64,000 nucleotides of DNA from Tyto alba (GCF_018691265.1 NW_024881328.1:43937515-44001514), one strand, 5' to 3'; shown: positions 26,230-48,632, counted from the first letter of the stretch. The notes: generated from the sequence alone by a model not told the origin. Made by a program: numbers and translations.

Positions 26230-26640
26230 CTTCGCGTGCCCGTGCCCTGCCCGGGACATCTGCTGAGCAGCCTTTCAGCTCCCCGCCGGCCTCTGCCGCA
26301 GCGGCAGAAGCTCAGAGCTGCGATCGTGCCCCCTGTGCCAAAGCCCCCCAAGCAGCCGAGCGCCTGCCCCGGCATCCCCCCCGGCCCCTCTCACCTCCCT
26401 GCTGGCAGCGGGGCTGTGGCACAGCGATGCAAGGCGGCCGGCCACCCCAGAGACTCGCTGGCTTCTTATGGCCAGGGGCGGAGGGGTCCCGGGCCCTGCC
26501 GCAGTGCCCGCAGCGCCAATGGCAGCCGGAGGCGGGGGCGGCCGGAGCCGGGCGCTGGGCCCGCACTGCGCAGCCATGCACACAGGGATGCATTGACTCG
26601 CTGCCAGCCCACGGCCACGTGCGTGGGAGCCGTTATGGAG
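26230..26640 (-). promoter_or_regulatory. GC/CpG-rich segment, possible S100B first exon/promoter
   Basis: This is the only CpG-enriched block within 2 kb upstream of the S100B start codon. S100B is expected to have an untranslated first exon, but no donor, TATA box or start site could be fixed from sequence alone. Overlapping ORFs of about 185 codons on both strands are compositional. Confidence 0.25.
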
Positions 26641-26656
26641 AAAGCTGCTGTTGTGA

Positions 26657-26706
26657 GAAAAAAACAAAAAAAAAAAAAAAAAAACCCAAACCAAAAAAAA
26701 AAAAAA
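26657..26706. repeat. A-rich tract with C interruptions
   Basis: A-runs broken by C, CCC and CC. This resembles the A/C tract at 4.84 kb more than a retroposon tail: no target duplication or retroposed body was seen. Confidence 0.7.
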
Positions 26707-27279
26707 CTGGGCAGTCAGCAGGAGAGCCGGCCTGGCGGCATCGCTTGTGCTGCTGCTCTTCTACACGGTAAAGGCAATGAACTGTGAGCCAGGGCTGGAC
26801 CGGGGGCCCCAACACCTGCCCCGAGGCACCCCGCAGCCGTGGCAAGGCATGTGGGAATGATGGAGCCCCCCCCGCCCCCGTGGGCCCTGTCCCAGGGCTG
26901 TAGCACCCTCTGGGCAGAGGTTTTTCTGTGCGTGTGACAGGGACGTCCATCGCAGCAGCCGGTACCTGTGGCCTCCTGACCCTTCGCTGTGCACCTCTTG
27001 AGACAGGTCTGGCTGCACCTTCTCTGCCACCTCATCAATCTGGGGGGACAGTGGGACCCTTTGTGGGGGAGCTGCGGTTATATTGGGCTGCAAGTGGTTG
27101 AGGGATAGAGCTGGCAGCAGCAGCAGCTCCTCCCTGATGCTTACCAGGGAAACAGTGCTAGGTTCTGGGGCATGCCTTGCTGTACCCCCATAAAAAGCCA
27201 CATCAAGTGGCTGTGGGTTATAAAGGTGCTGTCACAAGGCTGTCACTCAGCCAGTAAGTGCCACACCACCCCGCTGTCC

Positions 27280-27520
27280 CGGGCGGTGGTGGGAACCTGC
27301 AGGTACCCGCGGCGCCCGTGTCACCGCCGCGCGGGGGGCGTCGCTCAGGAGTCCCCCGCCAGCCGCCACGGGCGCTCAGCGCACTCTTAGTGAAACCAAA
27401 GAGCCGCCGGCTTCCCTTTCCCCCGGAGACCCCCTTGCAGGCTGGCGCGCAGACCCGGCGGGGGTGATGCTGGGGGGGGGGGGGGGCGGCAGGCAGCCCG
27501 GCAGGGAGGGGGGGATCTGG
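27280..27520 (+). repeat. Left arm of a GC-rich inverted repeat
   Basis: The reverse complement of this segment recurs at 33612-33832. The core 27331-27480 pairs with 33794-33645 base for base as far as I can read (about 150 nt). Outside it, a second block (about 28 nt, 27493-27520) also matches. The arms differ by a segment at about 27303-27330 and by the length of a G/C run (15 versus 9). The arms are about 6.1 kb apart. Confidence 0.92.
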
Positions 27521-30500
27521 AGGGGAGCGGGAGACGGGCAGCATCTGTCGCCCAGACTGCTCTTGGTGGCAAAGTACAAGTGGGTGGTTGATAAATACAT
27601 AGAACATGCTGAAGAAAGCAGTTTTTCACCGTGTTTCACTGCGTAGCCACACTGTTTCCCAAGGGATGAGCCAAAGTTGAAACTCTCTGCTATTGCTGAT
27701 GCAGCGTGTTTCCATTTACACCTTTTTTGTGTCAGCACAGGATCAATAATTGCTTTATGTCTCAGGCTTTTGTTGAATTTCAGACTCAGTGTGACTCAGA
27801 ACAGGCCACCACTGTTACCAAGAAGACAAGTTAGCTATACCCATAATGGAGAGCCCAGAGGTATCATTTTATTACCACAGTCAGCTCCTGTGGAGAAATG
27901 TGAGGGGTGTAAGAGCTTTATATGTATGCCTGTGGGGTATGATGGTCTGGACCTCTTCAAAAATGCCCCTCAGGAGAGGCGAGACTGGGTTGCTGGGCAG
28001 ACACAGACCGTGGCAGTCCCTGTGTTCCCCAAAGCTACCACGGGCGCTATCACTGAGACACCACCTACCATGTTACTTAACAGCTTCTCACATACCGGTG
28101 TGACAGGAGCCTGTCCGCATTGATCATGTCCTCACATCAGCTCTTGAAGGCTTTTGTAATGGCTTCAAACACTGGTTGGGGGGGGGGGAGGAAATAGTTT
28201 CCTCCAAGTTAAGCTTGAGTATATCGACTCTAAATATAGACCTGACCACTGAAATTCTCGCATTTTTGGCATCGCAAACTGTAGCAGTTACCTGTGCTCT
28301 CATTGGACTGGCAGGGATAGGAGGTACGCTTTAGGCAGTGGTGTTTCTAGCGTGGAGATAGTTTGTCAACAATCCTGCAATATTCGATTTTTTCCAAGGA
28401 TATTTGTATTCACTTAAGAGCTGGCTATAAATGGGGCGCTCTGTCAGCAGGAGGGAAACAGTATTTTTCAGCATCGATAGCAATTTGGTCTGGTAGATCT
28501 CTTAGCTCAGTCATTAGCAAAGAAATGCATCAAAGCACACCATTTCTAGTCAGAGACAAGGTCCTAGCTCAGCCTCATTAAACGATTTTCTGATGTCATT
28601 CTTGAAAGTGACCTTTCCTTAGAACAGAAAAATTAGCATTTGGCAGATCAAAACCTGAACAGTCTTGAAATTCTCTTTCCTGCTAATTGGTACTGTCCAT
28701 TTCATCCCAAATCATTCAGACTTCTGTATTTTACAGGTAATGATCTGGAATGATCTGCTGATAGGGCGGGAAGAAGCAGCATGATCAGGTGTGAACACCA
28801 GAAACATTGGCCTTTTCCTGCCTCTGCTAATGAGCGGTTCCAGGCAACTTCCCTGATCCTTGTCTGGGCTCATAGCTTAGCAAACACTGCTCTCCTGGCC
28901 TGGGTCGTCCCTGAGGTCTGGGCATGGGTGTGGGGCTGAGAGCTGGCTGTGCTTTTAGTGCTGCCCAAAGAGCTCCTTCCATTATTTTAAAATTCATGGT
29001 CCTGATCTTTGAACAGAAGAGTGTAACCTCAGGGCTCCTTTCCTCAGGGTCATCGCTTCCTCGCCAGAGCTTTGAGCCGATATGTTTAAAGAAACAGAGG
29101 GTTTTACAGAGCCCAAGGCTGAGCAAAACACTTCAGCCCTATGCCTGTCTCCCTCTCCCCAGTAAAACACAATGTGGGCTCTTCATAGCAGGCTCTGGGA
29201 GAAAAGCCAGTGTATTTCTTTGTCTCTCTGGTGTGTGTGGCACCAGGCTCTGCCAGACCACAAGACAAAGGCTGGTGGTCATTGAACTGGGAGAAAAAAG
29301 CAATGAAAGCAGAGGAATTTGGGTGGGAGGGGGAAGAAGCTGCTTCTGCCTCCGCAGGGCTGCGCTCGCAGTCCCAGCACACAGAGCATGTTGCAGGGAG
29401 CAGGTTGCCCAGCTCTGTGCCACAGTCACTGTGTCCGTTTCTGAACCCACAAAAAGAGCAGCCAGAGATGAACTAGGGTCCTCATGGGAAGCCTCGAATG
29501 ATGCCTAGAAGCAGAAACACCAGGACACATCTGGGAACCGGGCTGGTGCTTGTTGAAGGTGTTGGTGGGAAATGCTGGGCCGGATTTAGTGCCCTGCCCA
29601 TGGGTCCAGGGGGCCCGAGGGGCTGTGTCTGCCGCAGGAGGGACCCGCTGGGCCCTGCACTGTCTCTGCCAGCCCTGTGCAAATGTTGCCTCTGCCTCTG
29701 CCTGAGGATGAGGAGAGGCCGGGCAGGCTTCAGGAGATGAGCAGTGGGTCTTTTTTGCCCCCACAGAACAGACTTGCAAGGTTAAGATGGTGCCTCCCTC
29801 TTGGGAACCACAGGCAAAGGTAGCTTTACATCCACCTTCATCCCATAAATCCTGGGCTCAGGGCTCTGGCTAACTGCCATTTCCCCCAGTCCCTTTTTTC
29901 CCTCACTGTTCTCCCAGCACAACCATGCACTGGCATTGCAGAGGAGCAGCTCTGAGCCTTGCTACTGGCCCACTAGATGCTGTCATCTTGGCAGTTTTTG
30001 TGACCCCTTAAGAAAACACCAAATAGCGCTGCTGCCACTGCAACAAATTCTCTGGAGCTGAAAATACTGGGATGCTCTTACCTTGTCTGAAACATGGCCT
30101 TGAGCTTAGGTCAGTTCCGGGCTGAATTCAGCTGAGACAACAAGAGGCTACTTTTAAGTTCATTACAAAGATACATGAATATGTTCTCCACCAAACCTGC
30201 GTCCAGAGAAGGCATTACAGCATCGATCTGGAGTGTCTCTGGGCCCTGGTACAGACAGCAGCCCCAGCAGTGGGCTTGCTGGTAGAACGGGGGGCTGAAG
30301 GCTCACACCTTTTTCTGCATGGAGCCAAATTATCTTAACAGGGACAGAGGAAACCATGGGGGTTTTTTTAGATGCTTCTAAATGTTTCGGCTTAAAATAT
30401 TTCTGCTGAAACAGTGACCATTTCAGGTCTATCTTCTCTCAAAGCAAAGGTGGCCATATTTAGACCGTGCTTTGTAAAACCCCTTTGATCAGATCCCTTT

Positions 30501-33340
30501 TAATACAAGCTAGATGATATCCCATGGCTTTAAAGTACCTTTGCAATTTTTACACTAGCGGCACAACAAACAGCAGTTGGCAGTTAAGACCTTGTGAACT
30601 AAGTCTTCTGTACTGGACTGCAGTAAAAAGGGGGGAAGTTGTGGTGTTTGCTTTTATGAGCTGATGGTACCCCTTTCTCAGGGGAACATTTTTCAGCTTC
30701 TAATGTCTCTGGCAAGCAGTGTGCCCACAAACAACAAGAACAGCATGTTACCCTGTCAACTGTGGTCTAAACCTCAGACATATGAAAATAAGTCTAAAAG
30801 TAATGCCCAGGTAACAGGAGTTTGGCATTTATTAAAAGTTTTGTAACTAAAATGGAATTTCTAAGGCAGGCAGGTTCTATAGAGACAGAAAAATAAAATC
30901 AAGTGGTTCATCTTCCATCACTGCCTTTAGGTAAATATTACTATAATTTATCTGAAGATTTTAGTATCTGCAAAAAATTGGTGATACTTACATGAAGCTC
31001 ATCTCAGGCAGATTTTTTATGACAAATTTTTCTTCTAAACCCAAAAATAAACAGCAGGCCATTAAGCCCCAAATACAACACTCCTATCGGTGAACTTCGA
31101 GTTCCCTTTATCCATTTAAACTGTGCAAGAGAAGTAACACAGCTCTCTCTAGTGAGGACCAGCGGTATGAGGCACAAGTCAAAGATGTTATCCTCATGCC
31201 ATGACACCCCCCTGGAGGACTCCAGCACTGTTAGTTGTTCAGACAAAATTCTGCTGTTACTAAGCACAGCCAGGGCTGAACCTGTGTTGGACCTAAGCGT
31301 AGTTTATAAAGCAAATACCAAATTAATTCTATAATTCCCAAATAAAATTACTATATCCTCTCCAGATAATTGCTGAACATGAGTGAAGAGCTATTTCCTA
31401 GCGGAGGAGCGTTTTAAATTCAACTTGTCGTGTGTGAATACAATAAATATTAATTCACAGACATGTTTCTGTCCTTGAGTGCTGATGGGTGCCGCATTTG
31501 GGAGTAGCTCTTTTATCTTTGCACCTCCCTTGCTCCCTGAGGCCCCCGGGGACTGCTGTGCCAGGCTGTGCACAGATACGGAGGTGGTCCCTGCCTCCAA
31601 GGCCTTGGAGTTAAGGTTGAATTTTATTTGCAGCCATGAATTTGGGTTTTTCTACCTGAACTTTCCACTGGCTTAGCTTGATCTGGTGTTGCCCCTGCAG
31701 TAGGAAGGAAGCCAGGTCGCTCTGAAAGGCAGCAGGAATAAATTTTATCATCACATTTTAAGCAAGTACGCGTTGAATTCTCACCCAGTCCTTCCACCCT
31801 CCCAACACAGGATAGCAGCAAGTGAAGCATCTCCGGCTCACCTGCGTCCTTCCCAGAGCAGGTTTTGTAGTGCGTGCAACAGAAACAGTACATTTCACTG
31901 GAGGGACACAGATGGTAAAAAAATGGTGTCTGCAGGAGGAACGGAAGGGGGAATTCATCCGTGCTGAGGATGTGCACTTTAAGTCCCCACAGCTCTGGGA
32001 TGTGGCTGCAGGGCCCCAGCCTGTGTTGGAAGGGTTTGCCAGCCAGGTACGTTTCTGTCCCACAAAATCCCCTTTGCAGCCCAGCTCCGGCCTGCCTCCT
32101 GCAAAGCAGTCCCCGACGTCCTTGGGCTGCATGCTCCTGCCAACAATACAACCCCAGGTGTCTGCCAGTCCCTGAGGGGCTCTCTGGCCCCTCATGTGCC
32201 TCCCCAGACTCCTGTTGGGTTTCTCCAGCTCACAGCAAGGTGCTAGCCCCTTTCCCAACCACCCGTGTGCCTGATGGAGTTCGTACCTCCATTCAGGGAG
32301 CCCTTTTGAGTCAAGGGGTTTGGAAGGGCTAAAACCCACTTGCTCACTGGCCCGGGAAGGGAGCGTTGCCAAACACAGGGCAGCACTGGCGGTGTTAGCA
32401 GAGATGGGAGCACGTCACTGGGACAGGACAGCACAGGAGGAGTTCTGCCACCTCCTCATGGACCGCTGTCCCATGGCAGCACCTGAGGGAGGGTGACAAC
32501 CCCCACGCCTGACACTGCACCCATGCTGGAGGCACCAAGGCAGGGTTCACAGTGGGGACGCCTGACTCGCCCCATCACCAGATACCAGAGGTGAAACAAC
32601 CACCAGTCCTCACCCCAACTCTGATGGTGTTTTTACAAGGGATGGCAAACCCTTGGGCCTGTGACGGGATGTGCCACACGTCTGCGCTCCTGTAGCTCCA
32701 CGGTTATACCACCTGTAAAGCATAACAAAATGCTTTATGGGTGTCACCCTACCCGCCGCGCCCCTCCTCGCCCGGGCAGGGCCCCGGTATTTAGCGGGTG
32801 CCTGCCACCCCAGGAGAGCTGTGCTGAGGACGGCCGGCGGTGCTTTCAGAGGGTGCTGCCAGCATCGCCTCTGCTGGGAGCTCTTCTGCAGGTTCGGTGA
32901 GCGAAAGCAGCTCCCTGAGGCAGCAGTGCCTGGCGGGGCACAGGGCAGGGCAGTGGGAACAGGGGCACCCGTGGGGCAGGGCGCAGCGTCCCCATGGCTG
33001 GCGCTGCACCGAGACATGGTGTCCCCAGCCCCCCATGGCCCGTGGCCCGTGGGGGCGTGGGCTGAGCCCCCAGGCCTGGCTGGAGTTGGTTTATTGTTTC
33101 CGTTAACAATGGAAACCACACACCCGGGCTTTTGGGGGTGCACAGGGGTGGGAAGAGTGGCTTTTGGGGTCAGCACTGTCACCCAAAGGTATGGGGCTGC
33201 TGTTGGGGTCTGGAGGGGGATGGCACTCCTGGGGAAGCGAGCGCAGTCTCTGCGCCCCGGGGCAGACATGTGGGACAGAGGAGCCATGTCTCGGCTGCTG
33301 GCAGGGTGATGACATCCCCGTGGGAGTGGGTGCTGCAAGG
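27521..33340. other. Gene-free interval between the inverted repeat arms
   Basis: About 5.8 kb of mixed composition. Open frames of 100-200 codons (27677-28123, 28924-29508 and 31624-32372 minus) show no recognisable domain and no consistent splice structure. No transposon family was recognised. (G)9 occurs near 28180. Confidence 0.45.
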
Positions 33341-34004
33341 AGGGGGACGTGCACGGGGATGGACGCCGTGTCGCGTCTCCACGGAGCCAGGAGCAGCACC
33401 ACCACCACGGCACGCCCCGGGGCCGGGCACCGGAGCTGGTTGTGCAGCTGGGTCCGCTGGACGATGCCCGCGGAACCATGCCCACGGCCACCCGCGTGAA
33501 GGCGGGTCCTCGGGTGGAACCGCCACCGCCGGTTCCGTGGAACGCCGTCAGCAGCCGCCCCGTCGGGAGTGCCGCCATCTTCATCCAACACCCGCTTGTC
33601 CGGCACCACCAGATCCCCCCCTCCCTGCCGGGCTGCCCGCCGGGCCCCCCCCCAGCATCACCCCCGCCGGGTCTGCGCGCCAGCCTGCAAGGGGGTCTCC
33701 GGGGGAAAGGGAAGCCGGCGGCTCTTTGGTTTCACTAAGAGTGCGCTGAGCGCCCGTGGCGGCTGGCGGGGGACTCCTGAGCGACGCCCCCCGCCAGCCG
33801 CCTGCAGGTTCCCACCACCGCCCCGCGCGAGTGGGTGTTGCGGCAGCACCACCCCCCCCCCCCCCCCCCGCCGCCATGTCGGGAGGGCGCTGCCCGCCCC
33901 GGCGGGGCGGGGGGCGGGGCTGCTGGCCCGGCGCTGCGGCCCCATTGGCTGCTTCCCGTGAGGCGATGTCGCCCCAGGGCGGTGCGGGCCCGGCCCCGGC
34001 GGAG
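33340..34004 (+). promoter_or_regulatory. LSS: CpG-island promoter of LSS
   Basis: Dense CpG DNA extends from about 33.34 kb through the first LSS exons. Consecutive GC boxes (GGGGCGGGG type) lie at 33897-33920 and an inverted CCAAT box (ATTGG) at 33944-33948, about 60 nt before the chosen start codon. GC-box plus NF-Y-type architecture fits cholesterol-synthesis genes, which are generally SREBP-2 targets; a sterol-element-like ATCACCCCC lies at 33657. A YY1-type element in reverse orientation (GCCGCCATCTT, 33571-33581) suggests divergent transcription. A C18 run occupies 33852-33869. Confidence 0.6.
33612..33832 (-). repeat. Right arm of the GC-rich inverted repeat, in the LSS promoter island
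   Basis: Inverted partner of 27280-27520. It lies 170-390 nt upstream of the LSS start codon. It contains ATCACCCCC at 33657, which shares the first eight bases of the classical sterol regulatory element ATCACCCCAC. Because this copy lies within a continuous CpG island beside LSS, I infer that it is the parent and the 27.3 kb arm the copy. Confidence 0.92.
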
Positions 34005-43664
<9,660 letters not shown>

Positions 43665-44506
43665 GCCTGGGCCATTTCAGGTGCCATGGCCTCTGACTTG
43701 TCCTAGATACTGGCTGCTGCCTGGGGCCACAGGGGTGTTTCCTGCATAGGATATCTCAGTGCTGATCTTAACACATTGACTGCTGCCTCTGCCAGGGAGG
43801 ACTGCTGCTGTGGTGCTGCAGAGTCTCTGCTTTCTGTTGAACCTCTTCTAAAAATCCACTTTTAAAGGTTTTTTCCAGGTATATCCTCCCTCATGGGATA
43901 GGGAGTGAAGTGCCTTTTCAGACCAGTTTGATCTGAGAAGAGAAAGCTGCCAAGCCATGTTGTGTTACACATCTAGACAGACTTTCTCATCCTGGATAGA
44001 ACAAGGCTGCCTTTATCTTCCCCTCGTGCTGTCCCGGTTGGCTGTCTGTAGCAAGAGTGTGGGATTTGGGGCCTCCCCTGTACCCAGCATCATGATGGGA
44101 TGCATTGCACAATGCCTGATGAGCTGGCATCTGTGCAGTGGGTGCCAGCAACTGCCTTTGAAGTGCTCTCTGCTCTGGAGCCTGTTGCTGGGAGGGGAAG
44201 GGCACCTGTCCTACCCCCAGACAGGTGGGAAAGAGGAGTGCTTCACTCACTTTTCTTACTGGTCTGTCCCCCAGCTGGTGGCACCTGCCTTCCCAGACCC
44301 TCACAGGTGAAGTCACCAGCATCATTCCCACTTGGAAAAAGGGGAAACTGAAGCAGAAAGCATGGAGGTTGTGAGCATCAGGGCTGAGCCTGGGTCCCTG
44401 GGCTCCAGCCTTCCCCCAGCACAGCAGGTGCCTCTATTCAGGCTGTGGTGCTGTTAGGCACTCACATTTCGTTGTCAGAATTGAAAGTCGCGTTGACTGA
44501 CAGGTT

Positions 44507-44512
44507 AATAAA
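44507..44512 (+). terminator. Candidate poly(A) signal of LSS
   Basis: First AATAAA after the LSS stop codon, about 840 nt downstream. No earlier canonical hexamer was seen. Confidence 0.55.
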
Positions 44513-45880
44513 TTGCTAATGTTGCTAATGGTGTTGCAAGTGGAACTTACAGCTGTGTGCTGGTCTCCTTATGGTCTGCCCCAGTGTGTGTCCCACGTGG
44601 AGGGGAGCTTGCACAGCAGCATCCTGTTCCTGGTGATATGGGCACCATCTCCACCAACAAGCCAGCCATGCTTGGAGCCTGTGCCTACTTTGCCCTCGGA
44701 AGGAACTGACTGAAGGGCAGTGGTCGCTCCCCTCCACCTGCTCCTTACACTCCTGTGCATAAGCCTGGTGTGTAGTTGGCTGCTCTCTCCTGGACCCGTT
44801 GCCCACCAGGAGCCTCAATCCATTTTTGCAAAGCCGCTCTCCAGCTGGCTGGCTAGCCAGCTGCCTGGGATTATTCCATCCTAGGGGCAAAATATTCTAT
44901 TTGCCTGGGTCTAAGTTCATAGAAGAACCATAGACCTTTCTGTTCAACCTATTTCTTCAGCCTCAGAGAAGTGGCTCCACTCCGAACCATGTCCTCTGCC
45001 TGCCCAAACTGGTAAGGTCTGCAGTTGTTAGCTAGAAAAGCTTACTGAAGCGAATGCAACTTGGGCTGTTTTGACAGTCCTGTTTGCCTTTTCCAAATTT
45101 TGGATTCCTTTACACCTGTCTGTGATACTACTCTGCATTCAGAGCACCTCCATATTCCGCATTACAAGCAGGAAGAGGGTATTGTCATTTGGTTTTGGTT
45201 TGGTTTTAAGTCATTGTAGGGGATCTTGACAAAAACTGTCAACATGTTATTGTTTGTTTTTTCTCTTATAGTACACAGTTTCTTGATACCTACTGCTCTA
45301 AGCAACGTGGTGTCCCTTAGGAATGCTGCAAAGAAGCAGCTGTTTTATCACTAAAATCCCATTTTCATTACCAACTAAAAGGTTTATAAAGGGCCAAAGA
45401 TTTGTGATGTTAGATACCAGTTAGCTGCATTTATGCCCTGTACAGATTCTTTTGTTTCCATTTTTACACAAGATCAGGAGCAGGGAGTGGCAGTTACTAA
45501 GCTTTCTTGTAGCTGAAACTGAAGATTTAAGTATCATGCAGTCATGTGTCTTGAGAGGATGTGGCTGTTTGGATTTCCATCTAGGTTTTGGCTTGAGAAC
45601 ATATTTCACTTTAACAAAAAAAAAACCCTATGGTTGCCTTGCAAATTTTATAATCATAAACTGTTGAATGTAGTTTATTTTCTCTTTTTCCTTGGGATTC
45701 CAGGAACTCCTCACTTTCTTTCAGAGCAGGAAAATGTTCCCTCTGCTTTGCAGTAGGAGGGCCAAGGTGACTAGCAAAGCAGAGACACTGGGCAAAAAAA
45801 TAGGTCCTCTCTAAAGGTAAAAGAAACCTCCTAGCTCGGGGTTTCAGGCTGAACTTTGTCTTGTTTCTGAGAGGCAGAAA
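44513..45880. other. Downstream flank of LSS, no gene seen
   Basis: Moderate-GC DNA to about 44.9 kb, then AT-rich. No ORF, element or conserved motif could be assigned. Confidence 0.4.
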
Positions 45881-45884
45881 GGGG

Positions 45885-46255
45885 ATCATAATCTCAAGTT
45901 GGAAGGGACCCATAAAGATCATCAAGTCCTCTTCTGTGCTCGTCACAGGACTACCTAAAACTAAATCATATGACTAAGAGCACAGTCCAGACACTCCTTG
46001 AACTCAGCCAGCTCTTTCAGTACCCTGGGATGAATCCCATAGGGCCCCATAGACTTATGTGCATCCAGCTGGAGCGGCAAATCTCAAAACATGTTCAGAA
46101 TTTTCTGTGATTTTATCATCCCCCATGTCATAGTCTTCCAACACAGGGCTCCGGGGGTCCCAGGGCCCATCACTGGTGTTAAAGACAGAAGCAAAGGTGG
46201 CATTAAACACCTCTGCTTTGTTTATGTCCCTAATTTGAGGTGACCAACCTCATCA
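45885..46255 (-). repeat. CR1 LINE fragment, antisense
   Basis: The plus strand reads as antisense CR1. AGTTGGAAGGGACC near 45895 is followed by AAAGATCATCAAGTCC and by a stretch equivalent to 'CAGACACTCCTTGAACTC'. The ORF2-side block near 46020-46060 (CCCATAGACTTATGTGCATC) and the 'AAAGGTGGCATTAAACACCT' block near 46192 come next. The order is consistent with one element on the minus strand that carries an internal deletion. Confidence 0.7.
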
Positions 46256-46269
46256 AGCAATGTTACAAT

Positions 46270-46460
46270 GTTAGGGATGAGGTCAGTCATTTGGGATCCA
46301 GGAGATGTGATATCGAACCCTGCTCCCCAGCCACTCTATCTGGCCAGGCTGATCTGCTTTCCCTGGACAGATTTCAAAACGCATACGAGTGCCTAATTCT
46401 CATGGGGTTCACAAGTCAGCTGGATCCTCAGATACCTCTGGGGCTTTGGGCCTAGTTTCT
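46270..46460. repeat. Possible ancient SINE-like segment
   Basis: Blocks GGGATCCAGGAGATGTGATA and GAGTGCCTAATTCTCATGGG, then CCTCAGATACCTCTGGGGCT, resemble old tRNA-type SINE and associated sequence widespread in reptile genomes. The match is from memory and heavily diverged; the family is uncertain. Confidence 0.25.
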
Positions 46461-48632
46461 GCTCTACGCTTGAAGTCAGATTTCATGTGACTTTCTTATC
46501 CTGTGACTTTATCAAGACAGACAAGAGAGACAAAGACCAAGGAAGTCCAATGACTGAATTTAAGAGGCCTCTCTGTGTCTCTATTGAGCTTGGAACTTGC
46601 AGACAAACAACCCCTGTGGTCAGATGCTGTCATGCTACTTACATACCGTACAGCTGCTGGTTGTGTTCAGAGGAGAAAATGGCACGTCGACCAAGCTGTG
46701 CTAACTTTTACAGCCTCATTTCTCTATGTCTTTGTTACATTTCACTTTGCATGAGAAATATTTTCTCCTTTCTCCCATTTTTTAATCCTTCAAAGAATCA
46801 GAATCTTTATCTCAGTCAAAAGGATTTTCTCCTTTCTCTTCTTTTGCCCTCTCCTGGGAATGCTGATACCCCATGAGCATGTCCAGTTGCAATATTGCAT
46901 ATGTAGCAGCCAGAGGTGAAACAGGATCAGCGGTTAATTGCTGATGGGCTAATGGCTTTGCAGTGGCTTAGCCAGCCTTGCTGCAGAGTGCCCTCTACAC
47001 AGGATGGGTAGTGCTGAACTGAGTCAAGTCCTTTTGTGTTCTATTTGTGCCAATTATTTATCTATCATGTTCTATACATTAGCATCTGGAATTAATAGTA
47101 AATTCAGATCAGCTCATGCACAGACCATGCACATGCAGAGATACAGACAGGATCCCAGGATTCCTGGGAGGAACATTGATCTGGTAAAAGCTTATCTGGA
47201 CACTACAGCTGGTAATAACACTTAGTTTTTCACAAAGGGGAAATAGAAATCAGAAGCAAAGTCTCTCTATCAGTGTTATATCTGGAGCTTACCTTGGAGA
47301 AATATGGGAAAAATGTCACATTCATTTACACGAATCATCCTTCTACAAATGGAGCTGATAATCGAGTCATAGGTAGAGAACTTACAGATTTACTCAGTAG
47401 TCCTACTTGGCTTTGCTACAGGTATAAGTATCAGGTTTTTGAGTACTGGTAATACTAAATATGCCGTATTAAATGTTGTTTTACACAATATGTGCTGCCA
47501 TTAAATTAAAGTCCCATTAGCGTAACAATAAGATCTTAAACTGCATTCAGAGAAAAGAAATTCGGAGCTCTCACTGACATCAGCGCTGGAGTAAGCCCTG
47601 TAAGAGTTTACAAGATGACACCCCAAAATTTCTGCGGCTGTGAAAAGACTATAATCGTTGTATCATATCACTACTTCATTGATCTAATTACAGGTGCATT
47701 TTATTTACATAATTGCAAATAAGCCATTGGTAATCATGTGAGTCACGGCACCGTCTGGCTTTGTGCAGCGCTAGGAGTCAGGGGTGCAGAAGATGTGGTA
47801 GCCATTGTCATTAGGGGTCTGAGGGGCCACTGTGGTGGGAGCATCTGGAGAAACTGAGGCACCAGGGACACTGCCAGGCTTCAAACAGCATGTGTATGTA
47901 CAAAGACTAGGCGAGCTATCTGATCACGGTGAAAAGAAATCGCTTTGCGGTGAAAAGCAGTTAGGGAGATTGGACAAGCAAGCCTGAGCTGTATTATACC
48001 ACACCGGCTATGATGGTTGCTGAATTTGAAATGACCAGGCTCAAGAGCTCTTGGAGGGAGCTGGAGCCAAAGTGGGTGTCATTGCTCTACCTCAGGCTCG
48101 CTGCTCGGCCAACACGTCCTCTGCAGCTTAAGCCCAGCCTGGCTCTCTTCATGGGCCAGAATCCGTCTGTTCTGGCCTCAAGACAGATGTCACCTCCCGA
48201 CTGCTGGGCAATTCCACCTGCTGCCCATGAGCATCTCTGACATGCAGTCTGAGTGCCAGTCGTCCCAGCCCTTTTGGGAGCTGCAGACTGGATACTTTTG
48301 TCACAGGTTTCCTGTGTTTATGCACTTATGCTGAGGTTATTTTACTTCTGGCACTAAATGAAGCTGTCTTCAGGTATGCCTGTGGCTGGGGCAACCAGAA
48401 TGTGTGAGAACATGCTACAAAGACACAGATTAAACAGGAATGTGGAAATGTTAAACTGGAACTCTAATGATAAATGTGTTGATTAGTTGGATTTATTGCC
48501 GACATGTGGGCAATGTAACTGAGAAACCCGTGAAACAAAGATTGATGTGATTATTGTCAGAAGTTAGTAATTTTATCTTAATTAAAAATAACAATTTCTG
48601 CCCAGTGCATCAGGATAATGAATTGGATTGTT

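Noticed and set aside
26657..26706. A-rich tract as the tail of a retroposed gene copy
   Set aside because: No retroposed body and no target-site duplication were visible. The A/C mixture matches simple repeat growth.
26214..26787. Two overlapping frames of about 185 codons near the presumed S100B promoter
   Set aside because: They run into A-tracts as poly-Lys, have no domain, and fit GC-rich composition.
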